Source: Desulfobacteraceae bacterium (GTDB lineage: Bacteria; Desulfobacterota; Desulfobacteria; Desulfobacterales; Desulfobacteraceae). Taken from it: a stretch of DNA of 64,000 bases. Position 1 is the stretch's first letter. Each line of letters starts with the position of its first letter. Location of the stretch: positions 1 to 64,000 of the forward strand of contig JADGEQ010000015.1 in NCBI GenBank assembly GCA_016744295.1, in the 5' to 3' direction. A program made the position numbers and the translations under genes. Under the pieces are notes generated by a model. That model was not told the origin of the DNA. It worked only from the letters and a program-made list of their open reading frames with translations, and did no database searches. Of the stretch, positions 20,099 through 29,394 are shown in pieces.

Positions 20099-20869
20099 AT
20101 ACGCCAAAGCCCGGTCAAAATACTGGCCCAGGGTTTCCGGTTGGTGGGAGTCCGACCCCAGTACAATGGGGATACCTTGCTTGATGGCAGATGCGATGAT
20201 CCAGTCACTTGGGTAGGTCGCGTTTGCCGGGTGATTCAGGCCGGCCAGGTTGATTTCCATTTTGATCTGATGGTGTTTAAGCCCATCAAGGGTCTCTTCA
20301 ACAAGCAACTGATACCAGTCACTTGTTTCGTCAAAATATCGGTTTGCCCCATTATGTTTTTTAATCACATCCAAGTGTCCGGCAATATCGAATAAATGGG
20401 TGGCTGCTGCCTGTTGGATGGTTTGATAATATTTGCGGCACAAGGATTGGATATCCCCCTTAAAGGCATCTAGGGTTTTATTGAACTCTTTTTCATTGCC
20501 GTTGACCATGTAATGGGAATTGTCCACACTAAGACTGTGCACCGATGTAATCAAAATATCCCAGTCCATGGCAGCGATATCCTTAATCCAGTCGGCGATT
20601 TCAGGGATAAACTCGATTTCCAACCCTGCCAGGATGGTCAGCTTGGGACCCACTTGTTGCTGAACCTTGCAAATTTCCTTTCGGTAGTCCCGGAGTCTGT
20701 CCATGTTCATGGCATACCGGGTCTTAAAGGGCAGAGGCATATGGTCGGTGATGGCAATGGTGGTCAGTCCCTTTTCAATGGCTGATCTTGCCATCTCCTT
20801 TATGGTTCCTGTTCCATCTGAATAGGTCGAATGCATGTGGAAGTCTGAAAAAAAATCTATGTTCGTCAT
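20093..20869 (-). CDS. PHP-domain phosphoesterase, histidinol-phosphatase-like
   Basis: A 258-residue metal-dependent phosphoesterase of the PHP family. Metal ligands are visible as DFHMHSTYSDG at the N-terminus, ITDHMPLP, GLEIEF, SVHSL, GHLDVI and GSDSHQPE. The overall length and order match the HisJ/HisK-type histidinol-phosphatase family, which dephosphorylates histidinol phosphate in histidine synthesis. No his genes are nearby, so another substrate is possible. It is a single gene on the minus strand. Confidence 0.85.
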   Translation of the reverse strand: MTNIDFFSDFHMHSTYSDGTGTIKEMARSAIEKGLTTIAITDHMPLPFKTRYAMNMDRLRDYRKEICKVQQQVGPKLTILAGLEIEFIPEIADWIKDIAAMDWDILITSVHSLSVDNSHYMVNGNEKEFNKTLDAFKGDIQSLCRKYYQTIQQAAATHLFDIAGHLDVIKKHNGANRYFDETSDWYQLLVEETLDGLKHHQIKMEINLAGLNHPANATYPSDWIIASAIKQGIPIVLGSDSHQPETLGQYFDRALAYL

Positions 20870-21030
20870 GATCGTCTCTTCTAAGGTTTGGTTAATATTT
20901 TTTCTTTCCAGATAAAGATAAGTAGTGATTTAACGGTTTTCAATCCGGGCATGTAAATAATAGTTTACCCGGGATTAACAGTGAGAACTTAAATAGTGGC
21001 AACTTGAATACGGATGAGATTAAATTCGGG

Positions 21031-21059
21031 TTGACTTTGGAGAATTTTGTAAGTAAGTG
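21031..21059 (+). promoter_or_regulatory. Promoter of the tetR-acyl-CoA synthetase operon
   Basis: TTGACT (21031-21036) is followed after 17 bases by a weak -10 TAAGTG (21054-21059). The -10 lies inside the first palindromic operator, as expected for an autorepressed gene. Confidence 0.45.
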
Positions 21060-21090
21060 TTACTTACCAATTCGGTGAGTGATACTCACC
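21053..21090. promoter_or_regulatory. Paired palindromic operators for the adjacent TetR regulator
   Basis: GTAAGTgttACTTAC (21053-21067) and GGTGAGTgatACTCACC (21074-21090) are both perfect inverted repeats with a 3-base centre. Their centres are 22 bp apart, two helical turns, and they share the RGTRAGT/ACTYACY half-site. They end 19 bp before the tetR start, so autoregulation and control of the downstream synthetase are likely. Confidence 0.75.
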
Positions 21091-21109
21091 TCTAACAAAG
21101 GGGCTGACC

Positions 21110-21703
21110 ATGAAGCATAAAGGCAAGACAAATCCGCCGGGCAGGATTAAAATTATGAAAGCCTTTTCTGTTTTGATGAAGGAAAAGGATTTTCATTCCA
21201 TAACAACGGCTGAAATCGCCGGAAATGCAAAGGTTACAGAAGGGCTTATCTATAAATATTTTAAGGATAAAAAAGATTTGCTCTACCAGGTACTCAATGA
21301 CCATTTTGCCGATTTTTTGGAAAAAATAAAAGCCAGGGTGGCCAATGAAAAAAGTTGTGCTGCACAACTGGAGGTTATTATTTTTTCCAGTCTTGAAAGC
21401 TATGCAGAAGATCGGGTTTTTTCGAAAATTTTATTGTTGGAGGTAAGGAATTCCCTGGAATATTTTAATTCCTGCGCCTATGGAATGGTGCGGGATTATG
21501 CCGGCACCATCCTCGGTATCATTGAGGATGGATTAAAAAACAAAGAGTTTAAATCAGATACAGACCCGTATCTATTACGGAAGGTGATTCTTGGATCCAT
21601 TGAACATGCCTGCCTCGGGGAAATTATATTTGGCAGGGAACTTGATATTGACCAGGCATCCAAGGGCATTACTAACATTGTATTCAACGGGGTGAAAGCA
21701 TGA
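21110..21703 (+). CDS. TetR-family transcriptional regulator
   Basis: A 197-residue repressor. The N-terminal HTH covers about residues 12-58 (ITTAEIAGNAKVTEGLIYKYF), followed by an all-helical ligand-binding domain with resemblance to FadR/AcrR-type TetR_C domains. Its ATGA stop/start overlaps the acyl-CoA synthetase gene by 4 bp, so both are on one transcript, and two palindromic operators lie directly upstream. By analogy with other TetR proteins beside acyl-CoA enzymes, the ligand may be an acyl-CoA. Confidence 0.9.
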   Translation: MKHKGKTNPPGRIKIMKAFSVLMKEKDFHSITTAEIAGNAKVTEGLIYKYFKDKKDLLYQVLNDHFADFLEKIKARVANEKSCAAQLEVIIFSSLESYAEDRVFSKILLLEVRNSLEYFNSCAYGMVRDYAGTILGIIEDGLKNKEFKSDTDPYLLRKVILGSIEHACLGEIIFGRELDIDQASKGITNIVFNGVKA

Positions 21704-23925
21704 TAACAAACAAACAGGTTCAACAACTAATCGCAGAAAAAATATCATCTGGTTCCCATGTGATGGGTGAAGATGACGCAAAAATACTATTTTCCTGCTT
21801 TGGCATTCCAGTGGTTCAAGAAAAACGGGTAAAAGGGGTTGCTCAGGCGGTGGCTGCGGCAGTGGAACTCGGTTTTCCAGTGGCCATCAAGGGAATAGGA
21901 TCGACTATTCTTCATAAGACGGAATCGGGTATGGTCTGCCTGGGACTTGCCAATGAAGACCAGGTAAGAACGGCAGTTCTGGAGATGGAAGCGGTTGGCA
22001 GAGAATCCCTTGAAGCATTTTTGGTACAGCCCATGGTCTCCGGGAAAAGGGAGTTTGTGGCCGGCATGTTCAAGGATCTGCAATTTGGCCCGGTGATCAT
22101 GTTCGGCCTGGGGGGGGTACTGACCGAGGCCTTAAATGATATCGTTTTCAAAATCGCCCCCTTGGACGATGTTGACATGGAAGATATGATGGATCAATTA
22201 TCCTCCAAAAAATTGCTGGACGCCTTTCGGGGGGAAGCGGCTGTGGACAAAGCGGGGATCAAAAAAATCCTGACAGGCCTGTCTGACATGGCCCTTCAGA
22301 ATTCTGACATAAAAGAAATTGATATCAATCCTTTGATTATCCAAAAGGATGGATCCTGTGTTGCCGTGGATGGGTTGGTGGTGCTGGGCGCTGCAAGGGA
22401 CATTGAAAACCTGGATGACCCAATCCAAAATAATCAATCTCCTAATAATCAAATAGACCTTTCTGTTCTGGGGGCTTGTTTTTACCCGGAATCCATTGCC
22501 TTTGTGGGAGCATCAGCTGTTCCGGGCAAGTGGGGGCATATGCTTGCCACCAATACCCTGTCTCGAAATTACAAGGGGCGTGTCTTTTTGGTAAATCCCA
22601 AGGGCGGCAAGATATTGAACCGGAAGGTATATCCGAAACTTACGGATATCGAGGGGGATATAGACCTGGTTGTCGTGACCATCCCGGCAGAAAAGGTCAT
22701 TGATTTGATCCCGGACCTTGTGCAAAAAAAGGTTCGGGGCATGCTGCTGATCACCTCGGGGTTCAGGGAAGTGGGGCCTGGGGGGGAAGCACTTGAAAAC
22801 AGGTTGGTGGAAAAAGCAAGACAAGCCAATATCCTGGTGCTGGGCCCCAATACCATGGGGGCTTGCAATCCCCACATCGATTTCTTTTGCTGTGCCGCCC
22901 ATGCCTATCCCATTCCCGGGTCCACGGCCCTTGTATGCCAGTCCGGCAACATGGGCACCCAGCTTCTGGCCTTTGCCGAACAGCAGGATATTGGGATTCG
23001 CGCATTTTCAGGGTCTGGTAATGAAGCCATGGTCACCATTGAAGATTATATGGAAGCCTTTGAAATTGATGCGCTGACCCGTACCGTGGTGTTGTATATT
23101 GAGAGCGTCAAGGATGGGGCCAGGTTTTTCAGGTCTGCATCCCGGGTATCCCGGAAAAAACCAGTGGTGGTTCTCAAGGGGGGCAGAACAAGGATGGGCG
23201 AACGGGCAGCTTCCAGTCATACCGGGGCCATGGCCTCGGATGCCAAGGTTTTTGAGGCAGCCTGCCGCCAGGCCGGTGTGATCCAGGTGGAACAGCCCAT
23301 GGAACTTCTGGATCTGTCCGCCGTGTTTTCATCACTTCCCCTGCCCAGGGGAAACCGGGTGGCCATCATGACCCTGGGGGGCGGATGGGGGGTTATTACC
23401 ACAGATTTGTGTGCGGATTGTGGATTGGAAGTGCCTGAATTGTCGGAAGATATTATTGAACGCCTCAACAAAATCCTTCCCTCTTTCTGGAGCCACGGCA
23501 ACCCCGTGGATATTGTGGGGGAGGGGGATATGAATATTCCCAAAACCTGTATGGAGGAATTGCTCAAGTGGGACGGCTGTGATGCCGTGATTCATCTGGG
23601 TATCCACGGCAAAAGGGTTTTGGCCAATAATATGATTGACTCAGTCGTTAAAACAGACCCTAATATTGATGAAAAATCGGCTGCATTGTTTAAGGAAACG
23701 GTACTGGCAGCAGAAGAAGACTATGCACAATATATGGTGGCGCTGACACAAAAATATGAAAAGCCGGTTCTGGGGGTCAGTCTTTTGACCGATGAAACCA
23801 GTCGGACCCTTTACCGATATGAAAATAATCCCTATAAAGGCGTCTTTTTCCCTTCTCCGGAACGGGCGGTCAAGTCTCTGGCCGGGATGTGCCAGTATAA
23901 CCAATGGCGCAAATCCCATTCTTAA
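21700..23925 (+). CDS. ADP-forming acyl-CoA synthetase (acetate-CoA ligase type), fused beta-alpha
   Basis: It interconverts acyl-CoA + ADP + Pi and acid + CoA + ATP, with acetate or another short acid as the likely substrate. The 741-residue protein begins with the ATP-grasp (beta) domain (about 1-230; LHKTESGMV holds the second phosphate-relay His, DINPLI follows). A linker (about 235-250) leads to the alpha part: a CoA-binding Rossmann domain (FVGASAVPGKWGH), then two succinyl-CoA-ligase-like domains including SSHTGAMA with the phosphorylated His. The order beta then alpha is the reverse of several archaeal fusions. It is translationally coupled to the TetR gene. Confidence 0.9.
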   Translation: MITNKQVQQLIAEKISSGSHVMGEDDAKILFSCFGIPVVQEKRVKGVAQAVAAAVELGFPVAIKGIGSTILHKTESGMVCLGLANEDQVRTAVLEMEAVGRESLEAFLVQPMVSGKREFVAGMFKDLQFGPVIMFGLGGVLTEALNDIVFKIAPLDDVDMEDMMDQLSSKKLLDAFRGEAAVDKAGIKKILTGLSDMALQNSDIKEIDINPLIIQKDGSCVAVDGLVVLGAARDIENLDDPIQNNQSPNNQIDLSVLGACFYPESIAFVGASAVPGKWGHMLATNTLSRNYKGRVFLVNPKGGKILNRKVYPKLTDIEGDIDLVVVTIPAEKVIDLIPDLVQKKVRGMLLITSGFREVGPGGEALENRLVEKARQANILVLGPNTMGACNPHIDFFCCAAHAYPIPGSTALVCQSGNMGTQLLAFAEQQDIGIRAFSGSGNEAMVTIEDYMEAFEIDALTRTVVLYIESVKDGARFFRSASRVSRKKPVVVLKGGRTRMGERAASSHTGAMASDAKVFEAACRQAGVIQVEQPMELLDLSAVFSSLPLPRGNRVAIMTLGGGWGVITTDLCADCGLEVPELSEDIIERLNKILPSFWSHGNPVDIVGEGDMNIPKTCMEELLKWDGCDAVIHLGIHGKRVLANNMIDSVVKTDPNIDEKSAALFKETVLAAEEDYAQYMVALTQKYEKPVLGVSLLTDETSRTLYRYENNPYKGVFFPSPERAVKSLAGMCQYNQWRKSHS

Positions 23926-23977
23926 AATATATTCCTTGGGAAACAGCCTTGAAACTTGCAAAAAATTATTTTAAGTT

Positions 23978-23999
23978 GTTCGCGTACTAGTGTGTGAAC
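23978..23999. repeat. 22-base near-palindrome upstream of panB
   Basis: The sequence from 23978 to 23999 begins GTTC, ends GAAC and is centred on ACTAGT. 18 of 22 positions are palindromic, and the remaining four are transitions that would form G-U pairs in RNA. It lies 60 bp before panB and could be an operator or hairpin. Confidence 0.35.
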
Positions 24000-24059
24000 A
24001 AAATAGATCTGTTATTGATTTAAATTTAAAGGCCAATACTTAAATTCGGGAGAGAAAAG

Positions 24060-24851
24060 ATGCAACCCAGAGTGACCACATCGACATTGCTAAAAATGAA
24101 GCAGGAAGGCAAAAAAATAACGGCCCTGACTGCCTATGATTTTCCCTTTGCCTCATACCTGGACAAGGCAGGTATCGAGATTATCCTGGTGGGAGATTCT
24201 TTGGGCATGGTTGTCCAGGGAAAGGAAAATACCCTTTCCGTGACCATGGATGAAAGTATTTATCACACCGCCATGGTGTCCCGGGCATGCAAGTATTCGA
24301 TGGTCATAGGAGATATGCCCTTTATGTCCTACCAGGGGTCCCTGGACCGGGCAGTGGAAAATGCGGGCCGCTTTTTAAAGGAGGCAGGGGCAACTGCGGT
24401 GAAACTGGAAGGAGGTGCAGATGTCTGTCCGGTTATTTCGGCCCTTGCAAAGGCGGGTATCCCGGTCCAGGCCCATATCGGCCTTACCCCACAGTCGGTC
24501 CATCAAATGGGCGGTTTCAAAGTCCAGCGGGATGAAGAACGGCTTTTAAAGGATGCCAGGGATGTTGAAAATGCCGGGGCCTTTTCCGTTGTCCTGGAGG
24601 GCATCCCCTCTCCCATTTCCGCCAAGATCACCCAGACACTTAACATCCCCACCATCGGTATTGGTGCTGGATCCGGATGTGACGGACAGATCCTCGTGCT
24701 CCATGATATGCTGGGGATCAATGATCGCTTCCTTCCCAAGTTTGTTAAAAAATATGCAGATATTGCCAAGATAGCCGGTCAGGGGCTGGAATCCTATATC
24801 AAAGAGGTTAAGGAGGGGAGTTTTCCCTCGGATGAATATGAATACAAGTAA
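24060..24851 (+). CDS. panB: 3-methyl-2-oxobutanoate hydroxymethyltransferase
   Basis: First committed enzyme of pantothenate/CoA synthesis: it adds a hydroxymethyl group from methylene-tetrahydrofolate to 2-oxoisovalerate to give ketopantoate. The 263-residue protein has the TIM-barrel signatures [33 protein letters not shown] and [14 protein letters not shown], and normal family length. The start ATG at 24060 follows GGGAGAG. The next gene overlaps it by 20 bp and encodes a Rossmann/DUF2520 protein that could catalyse the following reduction. Confidence 0.97.
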   Translation: MQPRVTTSTLLKMKQEGKKITALTAYDFPFASYLDKAGIEIILVGDSLGMVVQGKENTLSVTMDESIYHTAMVSRACKYSMVIGDMPFMSYQGSLDRAVENAGRFLKEAGATAVKLEGGADVCPVISALAKAGIPVQAHIGLTPQSVHQMGGFKVQRDEERLLKDARDVENAGAFSVVLEGIPSPISAKITQTLNIPTIGIGAGSGCDGQILVLHDMLGINDRFLPKFVKKYADIAKIAGQGLESYIKEVKEGSFPSDEYEYK

Positions 24852-25731
24852 AAGAGAGTTTTGTATCATCGGGTGCGGACGCCTGGGGGTTTGTCTGGCG
24901 GTGTTTTTATCCGAACAAGGATTTACACCCGTCTCCTTTTGCAGCAAAAGTTTTGAATCGGCAACCCATGCTGCCAAAATGGCCGGACAGGGGGTTGTGT
25001 ACGAGGACGCAATTGCAGCGGCAGCCTCCTGTGATCTTGTCTTTGTTACGACGCCTGATACCCGGATAGGGCCGGTGTGTGACCGGGTTGCAAAGGGGGG
25101 GGGATTTACCAGCAATTCCGTGGTGTTCCATCTGTCCGGGGCCCTTTCCTCCTGTGTACTAGAGAGTGCCCAACAACAGGGGGCTGCAACCGGATCCATC
25201 CATCCCCTCCAGGCCTTTACTCCCTATGAAAAGGGGCAGAAATCGCCCTTTTTCAACATTAATGTCTCCCTGGAAGGGGATGAGCGGGCTGTTGCCCTTG
25301 GCCGGGAAATTGTCGATGCCCTTGGGGCGGCTTCCTTTACGATTCCCACCCAGACCAAGGCGATTTACCATGCAGCAGCCGTGGTGGCCTCTAATTATTT
25401 GGTCACCCTGGAGCATTTTGCCCTGAGCCTTTTAAAGGAAGCGGGTTTGGATGAACAGGTGGCCTATACCATTTTAGAACCCCTGATCCAGGGTACCTTG
25501 ACCAATATCAAGGCCCGGGGCAGCATGGAAGCACTGACCGGGCCTGTGGCAAGGGGAGATGATAAAATTATTGCCTGTCATTTGAAAGATATTGACAATA
25601 AATTGCCTCAATTTTCTCAATTGTATCGACTGCTGGGAAAATATACCCTTGATATTGCCGCATCAAGGGGAGAGATGGATCCCGGGGCCAGGGAAAAACT
25701 GGCCCTCTTATTTCAGGATCCCATTGTCTGA
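24832..25731 (+). CDS. Rossmann-fold and DUF2520 domain protein, candidate ketopantoate reductase
   Basis: A 299-residue dehydrogenase-like protein. The N-terminal NAD(P)-binding domain has [12 protein letters not shown] near residues 12-23 and a beta-alpha-beta pattern to about 125 ([10 protein letters not shown]). The C-terminal all-helical DUF2520 domain includes GSIHPLQAF and [15 protein letters not shown]. This architecture resembles 6-phosphogluconate/ketopantoate reductase-type enzymes. Overlap with panB by 20 bp suggests a step in pantothenate synthesis, but no activity is established from sequence. ATG at 24832 or 24838 can serve as start. Its last 18 codons are repeated at 31075-31130. 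Confidence 0.85.
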   Translation: MNMNTSKREFCIIGCGRLGVCLAVFLSEQGFTPVSFCSKSFESATHAAKMAGQGVVYEDAIAAAASCDLVFVTTPDTRIGPVCDRVAKGGGFTSNSVVFHLSGALSSCVLESAQQQGAATGSIHPLQAFTPYEKGQKSPFFNINVSLEGDERAVALGREIVDALGAASFTIPTQTKAIYHAAAVVASNYLVTLEHFALSLLKEAGLDEQVAYTILEPLIQGTLTNIKARGSMEALTGPVARGDDKIIACHLKDIDNKLPQFSQLYRLLGKYTLDIAASRGEMDPGAREKLALLFQDPIV

Positions 25732-25751
25732 ATCGGTGGATAGACCGATTC
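25730..25751. terminator. Hairpin between convergent DUF2520 gene and M16 remnant
   Basis: GAATCGGT / ACCGATTC with a 6-base loop. The same stem is present at 31129-31150 with a different loop. It lacks a T-tract after it on the plus strand. It probably marks the common 3' end of the originally convergent pair. Confidence 0.5.
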
Positions 25752-25769
25752 TAAATAAAAGTAAGGCTA

Positions 25770-25901
25770 AATTTTAATCAATCCCAGGGGCGGCCGATTG
25801 TCAGCTTCAAGGGACTCATTGGCCGCCTCAAGCAGACTTTTGCTTGAGGTACACAGATACCCTTCTGATCCTCTTCAATGGGAAAATATCTTTTGGCAAT
25901 T
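25770..25901 (-). pseudogene. Remnant of the M16C protease 3' end
   Basis: The minus strand encodes IAKRYFPIEEDQKGIC, matching IAKRYFTIEEDQKGIC near the C-terminus of the intact protease at 31165-34149. A 1-base deletion (GAGGTACACAG here against GAGATAACACAG in the intact copy) then shifts the frame. Homology stops abruptly at 25901. It is a by-product of the duplication that accompanied the insertion. Confidence 0.9.
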
Positions 25902-26077
25902 CTGTTAGCTGATAATTCGTTAATTTTTTTCATTATATGACCGTTGCAGCAATTTGTTTGTAGCAACGGCTGCAATGTGAAAGAGGTTTACTTAATCGAC
26001 GTTAAGCAAATCAATAATCTGCTCAAGCGTGGGATATTCCTCAAACATGCTGTGTCATGAAATCTGGGGTTTATGCA
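25902..26077. other. Left edge of the inserted segment, no intact gene
   Basis: It contains an inverted repeat CCGTTGC...GCAACGG near 25940-25970 and, on the minus strand at 25992-26048, an 18-codon frame MFEEYPTLEQIIDLLNVD that may be the tail of a lost gene. Nothing else is recognisable. Confidence 0.4.
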
Positions 26078-27457
26078 TCAGTATTTCACTTTTTGTGTGC
26101 CGGGTACACCTGCTTTTGTCTTATACGTAAACTTATCAGAATTGTAACTCTTTTTTAAAAACATTAATGCAAAACCAAGGGTCATCAGTTCCGATAGCGG
26201 ATAACTTACCCAGACCCCTGCGTCCCCCATAAATCTGGGAAGAATCAATACCAATCCATTGATCAGCAAAAGTCCCCGCAAAGATGCAATAACAACCGAA
26301 ATGCCGGCTTTTCCGATGGATGTAAAATAGGTGGTTATCAAGATATTGAAACCGTTTAATAAAAAAGCAGCAGCAAAAAGACTGAATCCGGATTCAGCAA
26401 AGGTTATAATATTTTCACTTCCCCGGGAAAAGGATGCCGCTATCGTGGTGGATAAAAATAAAACAGCAACCCAGCAAATGATGCCGGTAACAAATCCCGA
26501 GATAAGTGCAATGTTCATGATACGTTTAATATGATCGGTTTTCCCGGCGCCGAAGCTATACCCGATAATAGGACCCAACCCGATCGCAAAGCCTGTAATC
26601 ACCATAATCTGAACAAATGCAACATACCCCACGATGGTATAAGCTGCCACGCCGTCAATTCCCATACGGGATAAGATAATCAGATTAAATACCCATGTTG
26701 TAAATCCGACAGAAAGCTGTCCCATCATTTCTGAGGATCCGTTAAAAAGGATCTGGGCCATTACCCGCCAATTCCAGGAAAATTTTACAAACCGCAATAT
26801 TGAGCGCCCGGATAAAAAATACCAGATGCCGCAACCCATGGGAACAATTACTGAAATCCCCGAAGCCAGTGCAGCCCCTTGCAGTCCCATTCCCCACCGG
26901 GCAATCATGAAATAATCCAAGGCGATATTTAGTCCGTTTCCCATCAGATCAAAAAACAGGGCAAGGCCTGGTTTTCCCTGGGCCCTGAGGAATATGGAAA
27001 AAACGATATTCATCATCATAACCGGGTAAAACCAGAGAATAGTTCCCAGGTATGATTTCACAAACCGGCTCAGCGCCTGGCTTGTATTAATTTTCCCCAA
27101 AAGAGGATCCATAAAAAGAAAACATAACAGGGTCAATACCGTGATAACAATAACAGCCAGAACAATGGTTGATGTAAAATGCCGGTCGGCCTGGGTGTTG
27201 TTTTCCGCACCAAGCGCATGACCCGCCTTTACAGCCCCTCCCACACCGATCATGATGGTGGTTCCCAAAAAAAGATAGAAAACAGGCAATGTCAGGTTTA
27301 CACTGGCCAATCCTTCTTTTCCGATGATGTTACCAATGAACAAACCATCGATAATGACAATACCGGATGTCAGCAGCATTCCCAATATGGCGGGTATGGC
27401 ATAGGAAAAAAACTGGGCAGCTGGTTTTGATTCCAGGTTTTCAAAATTGTTTTGCAT
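26078..27457 (-). CDS. MATE-family multidrug efflux protein
   Basis: A 12-TM cation-coupled exporter of the multi-antimicrobial extrusion family (459 residues). The N-terminal half begins AAQFFSYAIPAILGMLLTSGIVIIDGLFIGNIIG, the typical MATE opening, and the second half repeats the fold. It belongs to the MepA/DinF-like side of the family. The ATG at 27457 is chosen because AAGGAGGACG sits 4-13 bases before it. The AraC/GyrI regulator gene lies 53 bp upstream on the same strand and is likely to control it. It is inside the insertion bounded by direct repeats. Confidence 0.93.
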   Translation of the reverse strand: MQNNFENLESKPAAQFFSYAIPAILGMLLTSGIVIIDGLFIGNIIGKEGLASVNLTLPVFYLFLGTTIMIGVGGAVKAGHALGAENNTQADRHFTSTIVLAVIVITVLTLLCFLFMDPLLGKINTSQALSRFVKSYLGTILWFYPVMMMNIVFSIFLRAQGKPGLALFFDLMGNGLNIALDYFMIARWGMGLQGAALASGISVIVPMGCGIWYFLSGRSILRFVKFSWNWRVMAQILFNGSSEMMGQLSVGFTTWVFNLIILSRMGIDGVAAYTIVGYVAFVQIMVITGFAIGLGPIIGYSFGAGKTDHIKRIMNIALISGFVTGIICWVAVLFLSTTIAASFSRGSENIITFAESGFSLFAAAFLLNGFNILITTYFTSIGKAGISVVIASLRGLLLINGLVLILPRFMGDAGVWVSYPLSELMTLGFALMFLKKSYNSDKFTYKTKAGVPGTQKVKY

Positions 27458-27510
27458 CAAAACGTCCTCCTTGTTTAAAATGAGGCCAACCTACCTGATG
27501 CAAAAAAAAA

Positions 27511-28428
27511 TTACTTCTGAATTTGAGCCCTGTTTGCTGACAGAACCGGGATGCACAGATCCATGACGAGAAAACCGCCGGGAACAGATGCTTTATGGTA
27601 ACGTTCAAAGCAGAATCCCTGTCCCATGACACATCCCCTGTGGGGCATCCAGGCGGAAAACAGATCGTTAAAAATACGGCTTAATTCCCGGACATGCCCC
27701 TCAAAGCGATAGCAAAGATATAATCCTTGGGGGATTTTGCGGTGGTTTTTACCCTTTAGCTTAGCAGAATCAGTCACCCTGGCACAAAGGTCATACTGGC
27801 ATTTATCCTCTCCGGCAATCAAAGGATCATCATAGGAAATCCCATAGAATTCAATCGGAAAATTTGGAAATGATCTTTTCATCTCATGCCAAAAGTGCTG
27901 CCATACAGGAGGAAGGTCCTGATAATTGCCTTTAAATCGTTGATACACAAGCTTAATATCGGGAATCTCTTCAAATGTAATTTGCTTGTCCATTTTTTTA
28001 AGAAGTTCTTCCGGTTTATTTTTCTGGAAGGACTGAATTCGTTGGAGGATTTCCTTACTTTTAGTTTCCAAAGGTAATATCGGACTTAAACGAAACTGAG
28101 AAGGGGAAAGGCCATAATGGTCCTTAAACATCACTGAAAAATTTGAGGAACTATACCCAAACTCAACTGCAATACTTGTGATGCTCAAATTAGGGAAGTT
28201 AATAAGCTTAAAAGCGGCAGACTCAAGGCGTATTCGTTTAATAAAGCGGTACACGCTTTCCCCTATAATCGATTTAAAGAGCCGATTGTAGTAATACCTG
28301 GAAAAACAGCAGTGATCCGCTATCATTTCAACGGTTATTTTCTCATAGAGGTTGTCGATAATAAAATCCACACCCTGATTAATTATGGTGATATGGGTCC
28401 TGTTTTCATTATCTGCTGTTTGTTCCAT
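27511..28428 (-). CDS. AraC-family regulator with GyrI-like effector domain
   Basis: A 305-residue transcriptional regulator. The N-terminal double HTH of the AraC type spans about residues 15-120 (MIADHCCFSRYYYNRLFKSIIG, then TSIAVEFGYSSSNFSVMFKDHYG). The C-terminal half, about 140-300, is a GyrI-like/AraC effector-binding domain that recognises small amphipathic ligands, as in the Rob and SoxS-related regulators. It precedes the MATE exporter on the same strand, which is a classic drug-sensing regulator plus pump arrangement. Confidence 0.92.
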   Translation of the reverse strand: MEQTADNENRTHITIINQGVDFIIDNLYEKITVEMIADHCCFSRYYYNRLFKSIIGESVYRFIKRIRLESAAFKLINFPNLSITSIAVEFGYSSSNFSVMFKDHYGLSPSQFRLSPILPLETKSKEILQRIQSFQKNKPEELLKKMDKQITFEEIPDIKLVYQRFKGNYQDLPPVWQHFWHEMKRSFPNFPIEFYGISYDDPLIAGEDKCQYDLCARVTDSAKLKGKNHRKIPQGLYLCYRFEGHVRELSRIFNDLFSAWMPHRGCVMGQGFCFERYHKASVPGGFLVMDLCIPVLSANRAQIQK

Positions 28429-28487
28429 ATTTATTTTTTCATCCTAAATCGATAGGCTCGTCCCCAGCAGAGTTTTGTTGGCCATTT

Positions 28488-29240
28488 TTAACGCTCACTC
28501 CAATTTTTTAAAAATTGGTAAGACACAGATCGAAATACATCGGGACAGGTCCACATAAAAGGGTGATCCCCGTCATTGCTCAAGAAGGTGTTGCTACTTT
28601 GAATCTGTTTAGCCATACGAATGTTCTGTTTACCAATATCAGGAATAAAAGAATCCTTTAGCGTGCCTGTAAAGAGGACCGGGCATTTTATAGTGTCCAA
28701 TTTTCCATTAAATAGATCTCCACCCTTATCGGCAAAACGCATCAATAGTTTGCTGTCTTCGTTCACAACATCTTCCCAGTCATCACCGTTTGCATATTTC
28801 CAAAAATCTATCTGATCTTTGGTTCGTATTTTCCGGTTCGATACTTCATTACGCAAACTCTCTGGAGAAAATAATTCGGCACAGCTATCCGCTATGACTC
28901 TTGAAATTTGTTCCGGATATTTGATTGCGAGAAGCAGTGCTATATTCGCTCCCCCACTTGTTCCCATAACAATGCAGTGTTGTTCACCTAAATGAGCAAT
29001 AAGAGCTGCGGTATCATCAACGCATTTGTCCCACCAGTCATCCGGCCATGATGATAACCGCTGTGATTTTCCTGTGCCTCGAAAATCTAAAGACACGGTA
29101 TGGTAGTATTGTCCAAAATGGTCCAGTTCTCGGTCATGACATGCAGATGAAGCTGTGTTTCCAGGGAGTATCAATAAAAGTTGCCCTGCGCCCTTTTCAT
29201 TATAAAAAAGAGATAGACCATCATTTATAAACGTTGGCAT
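28488..29240 (-). CDS. Alpha/beta hydrolase
   Basis: A 250-residue alpha/beta-hydrolase-fold enzyme. The oxyanion region LLILPGNTASS, the nucleophile elbow GTSGGA (Ser in G-x-S-x-G), an acid near GTLKDSFIPD and a His in NDGDHPFMW make a complete catalytic triad. The substrate is unknown; the family includes esterases, lipases and C-C hydrolases. It is upstream of the AraC regulator on the same strand with a 59-bp gap. It could be in the same transcript. Confidence 0.9.
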   Translation of the reverse strand: MPTFINDGLSLFYNEKGAGQLLLILPGNTASSACHDRELDHFGQYYHTVSLDFRGTGKSQRLSSWPDDWWDKCVDDTAALIAHLGEQHCIVMGTSGGANIALLLAIKYPEQISRVIADSCAELFSPESLRNEVSNRKIRTKDQIDFWKYANGDDWEDVVNEDSKLLMRFADKGGDLFNGKLDTIKCPVLFTGTLKDSFIPDIGKQNIRMAKQIQSSNTFLSNDGDHPFMWTCPDVFRSVSYQFLKNWSER

Positions 29241-29317
29241 TAAACCTCCATGTGCTCATTACGCCGCTCAACTAACCCCAAAGCAAGCTTGATTTACATA
29301 AAAAAAATGAAAAAAAG

Positions 29318-29394
29318 ACTCGAAACACCCGTCAATAAAGTGTGTAATGAGTTTGATAAAACTTAACATACAACACTGAAAGGACGTTTCGAGT
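29318..29394. repeat. Inverted repeat flanking the leader of the IS1380 fragment
   Basis: ACTCGAAAC (29318-29326) and GTTTCGAGT (29386-29394) are perfect 9-bp arms, and the second ends next to the transposase start. It may be the remnant IS leader or terminus region. Confidence 0.35.

Larger units (their letters stand above)
25676..25901 (+). repeat. 226-bp direct repeat, left copy
   Basis: It matches 31075-31300 over its whole length with about nine differences including two compensating 1-base indels. It contains the true 3' end of the DUF2520 gene plus a decayed copy of the 3' end of the M16 protease gene. Together the two copies bracket about 5.2 kb of unrelated genes. Confidence 0.92.

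Noticed and set aside
20943-20975. ATCCGGG...CCCGGGAT inverted repeat upstream of tetR
   Set aside because: Pairs only with a bulge and is not followed by T residues; weaker than the two clear operators nearby.
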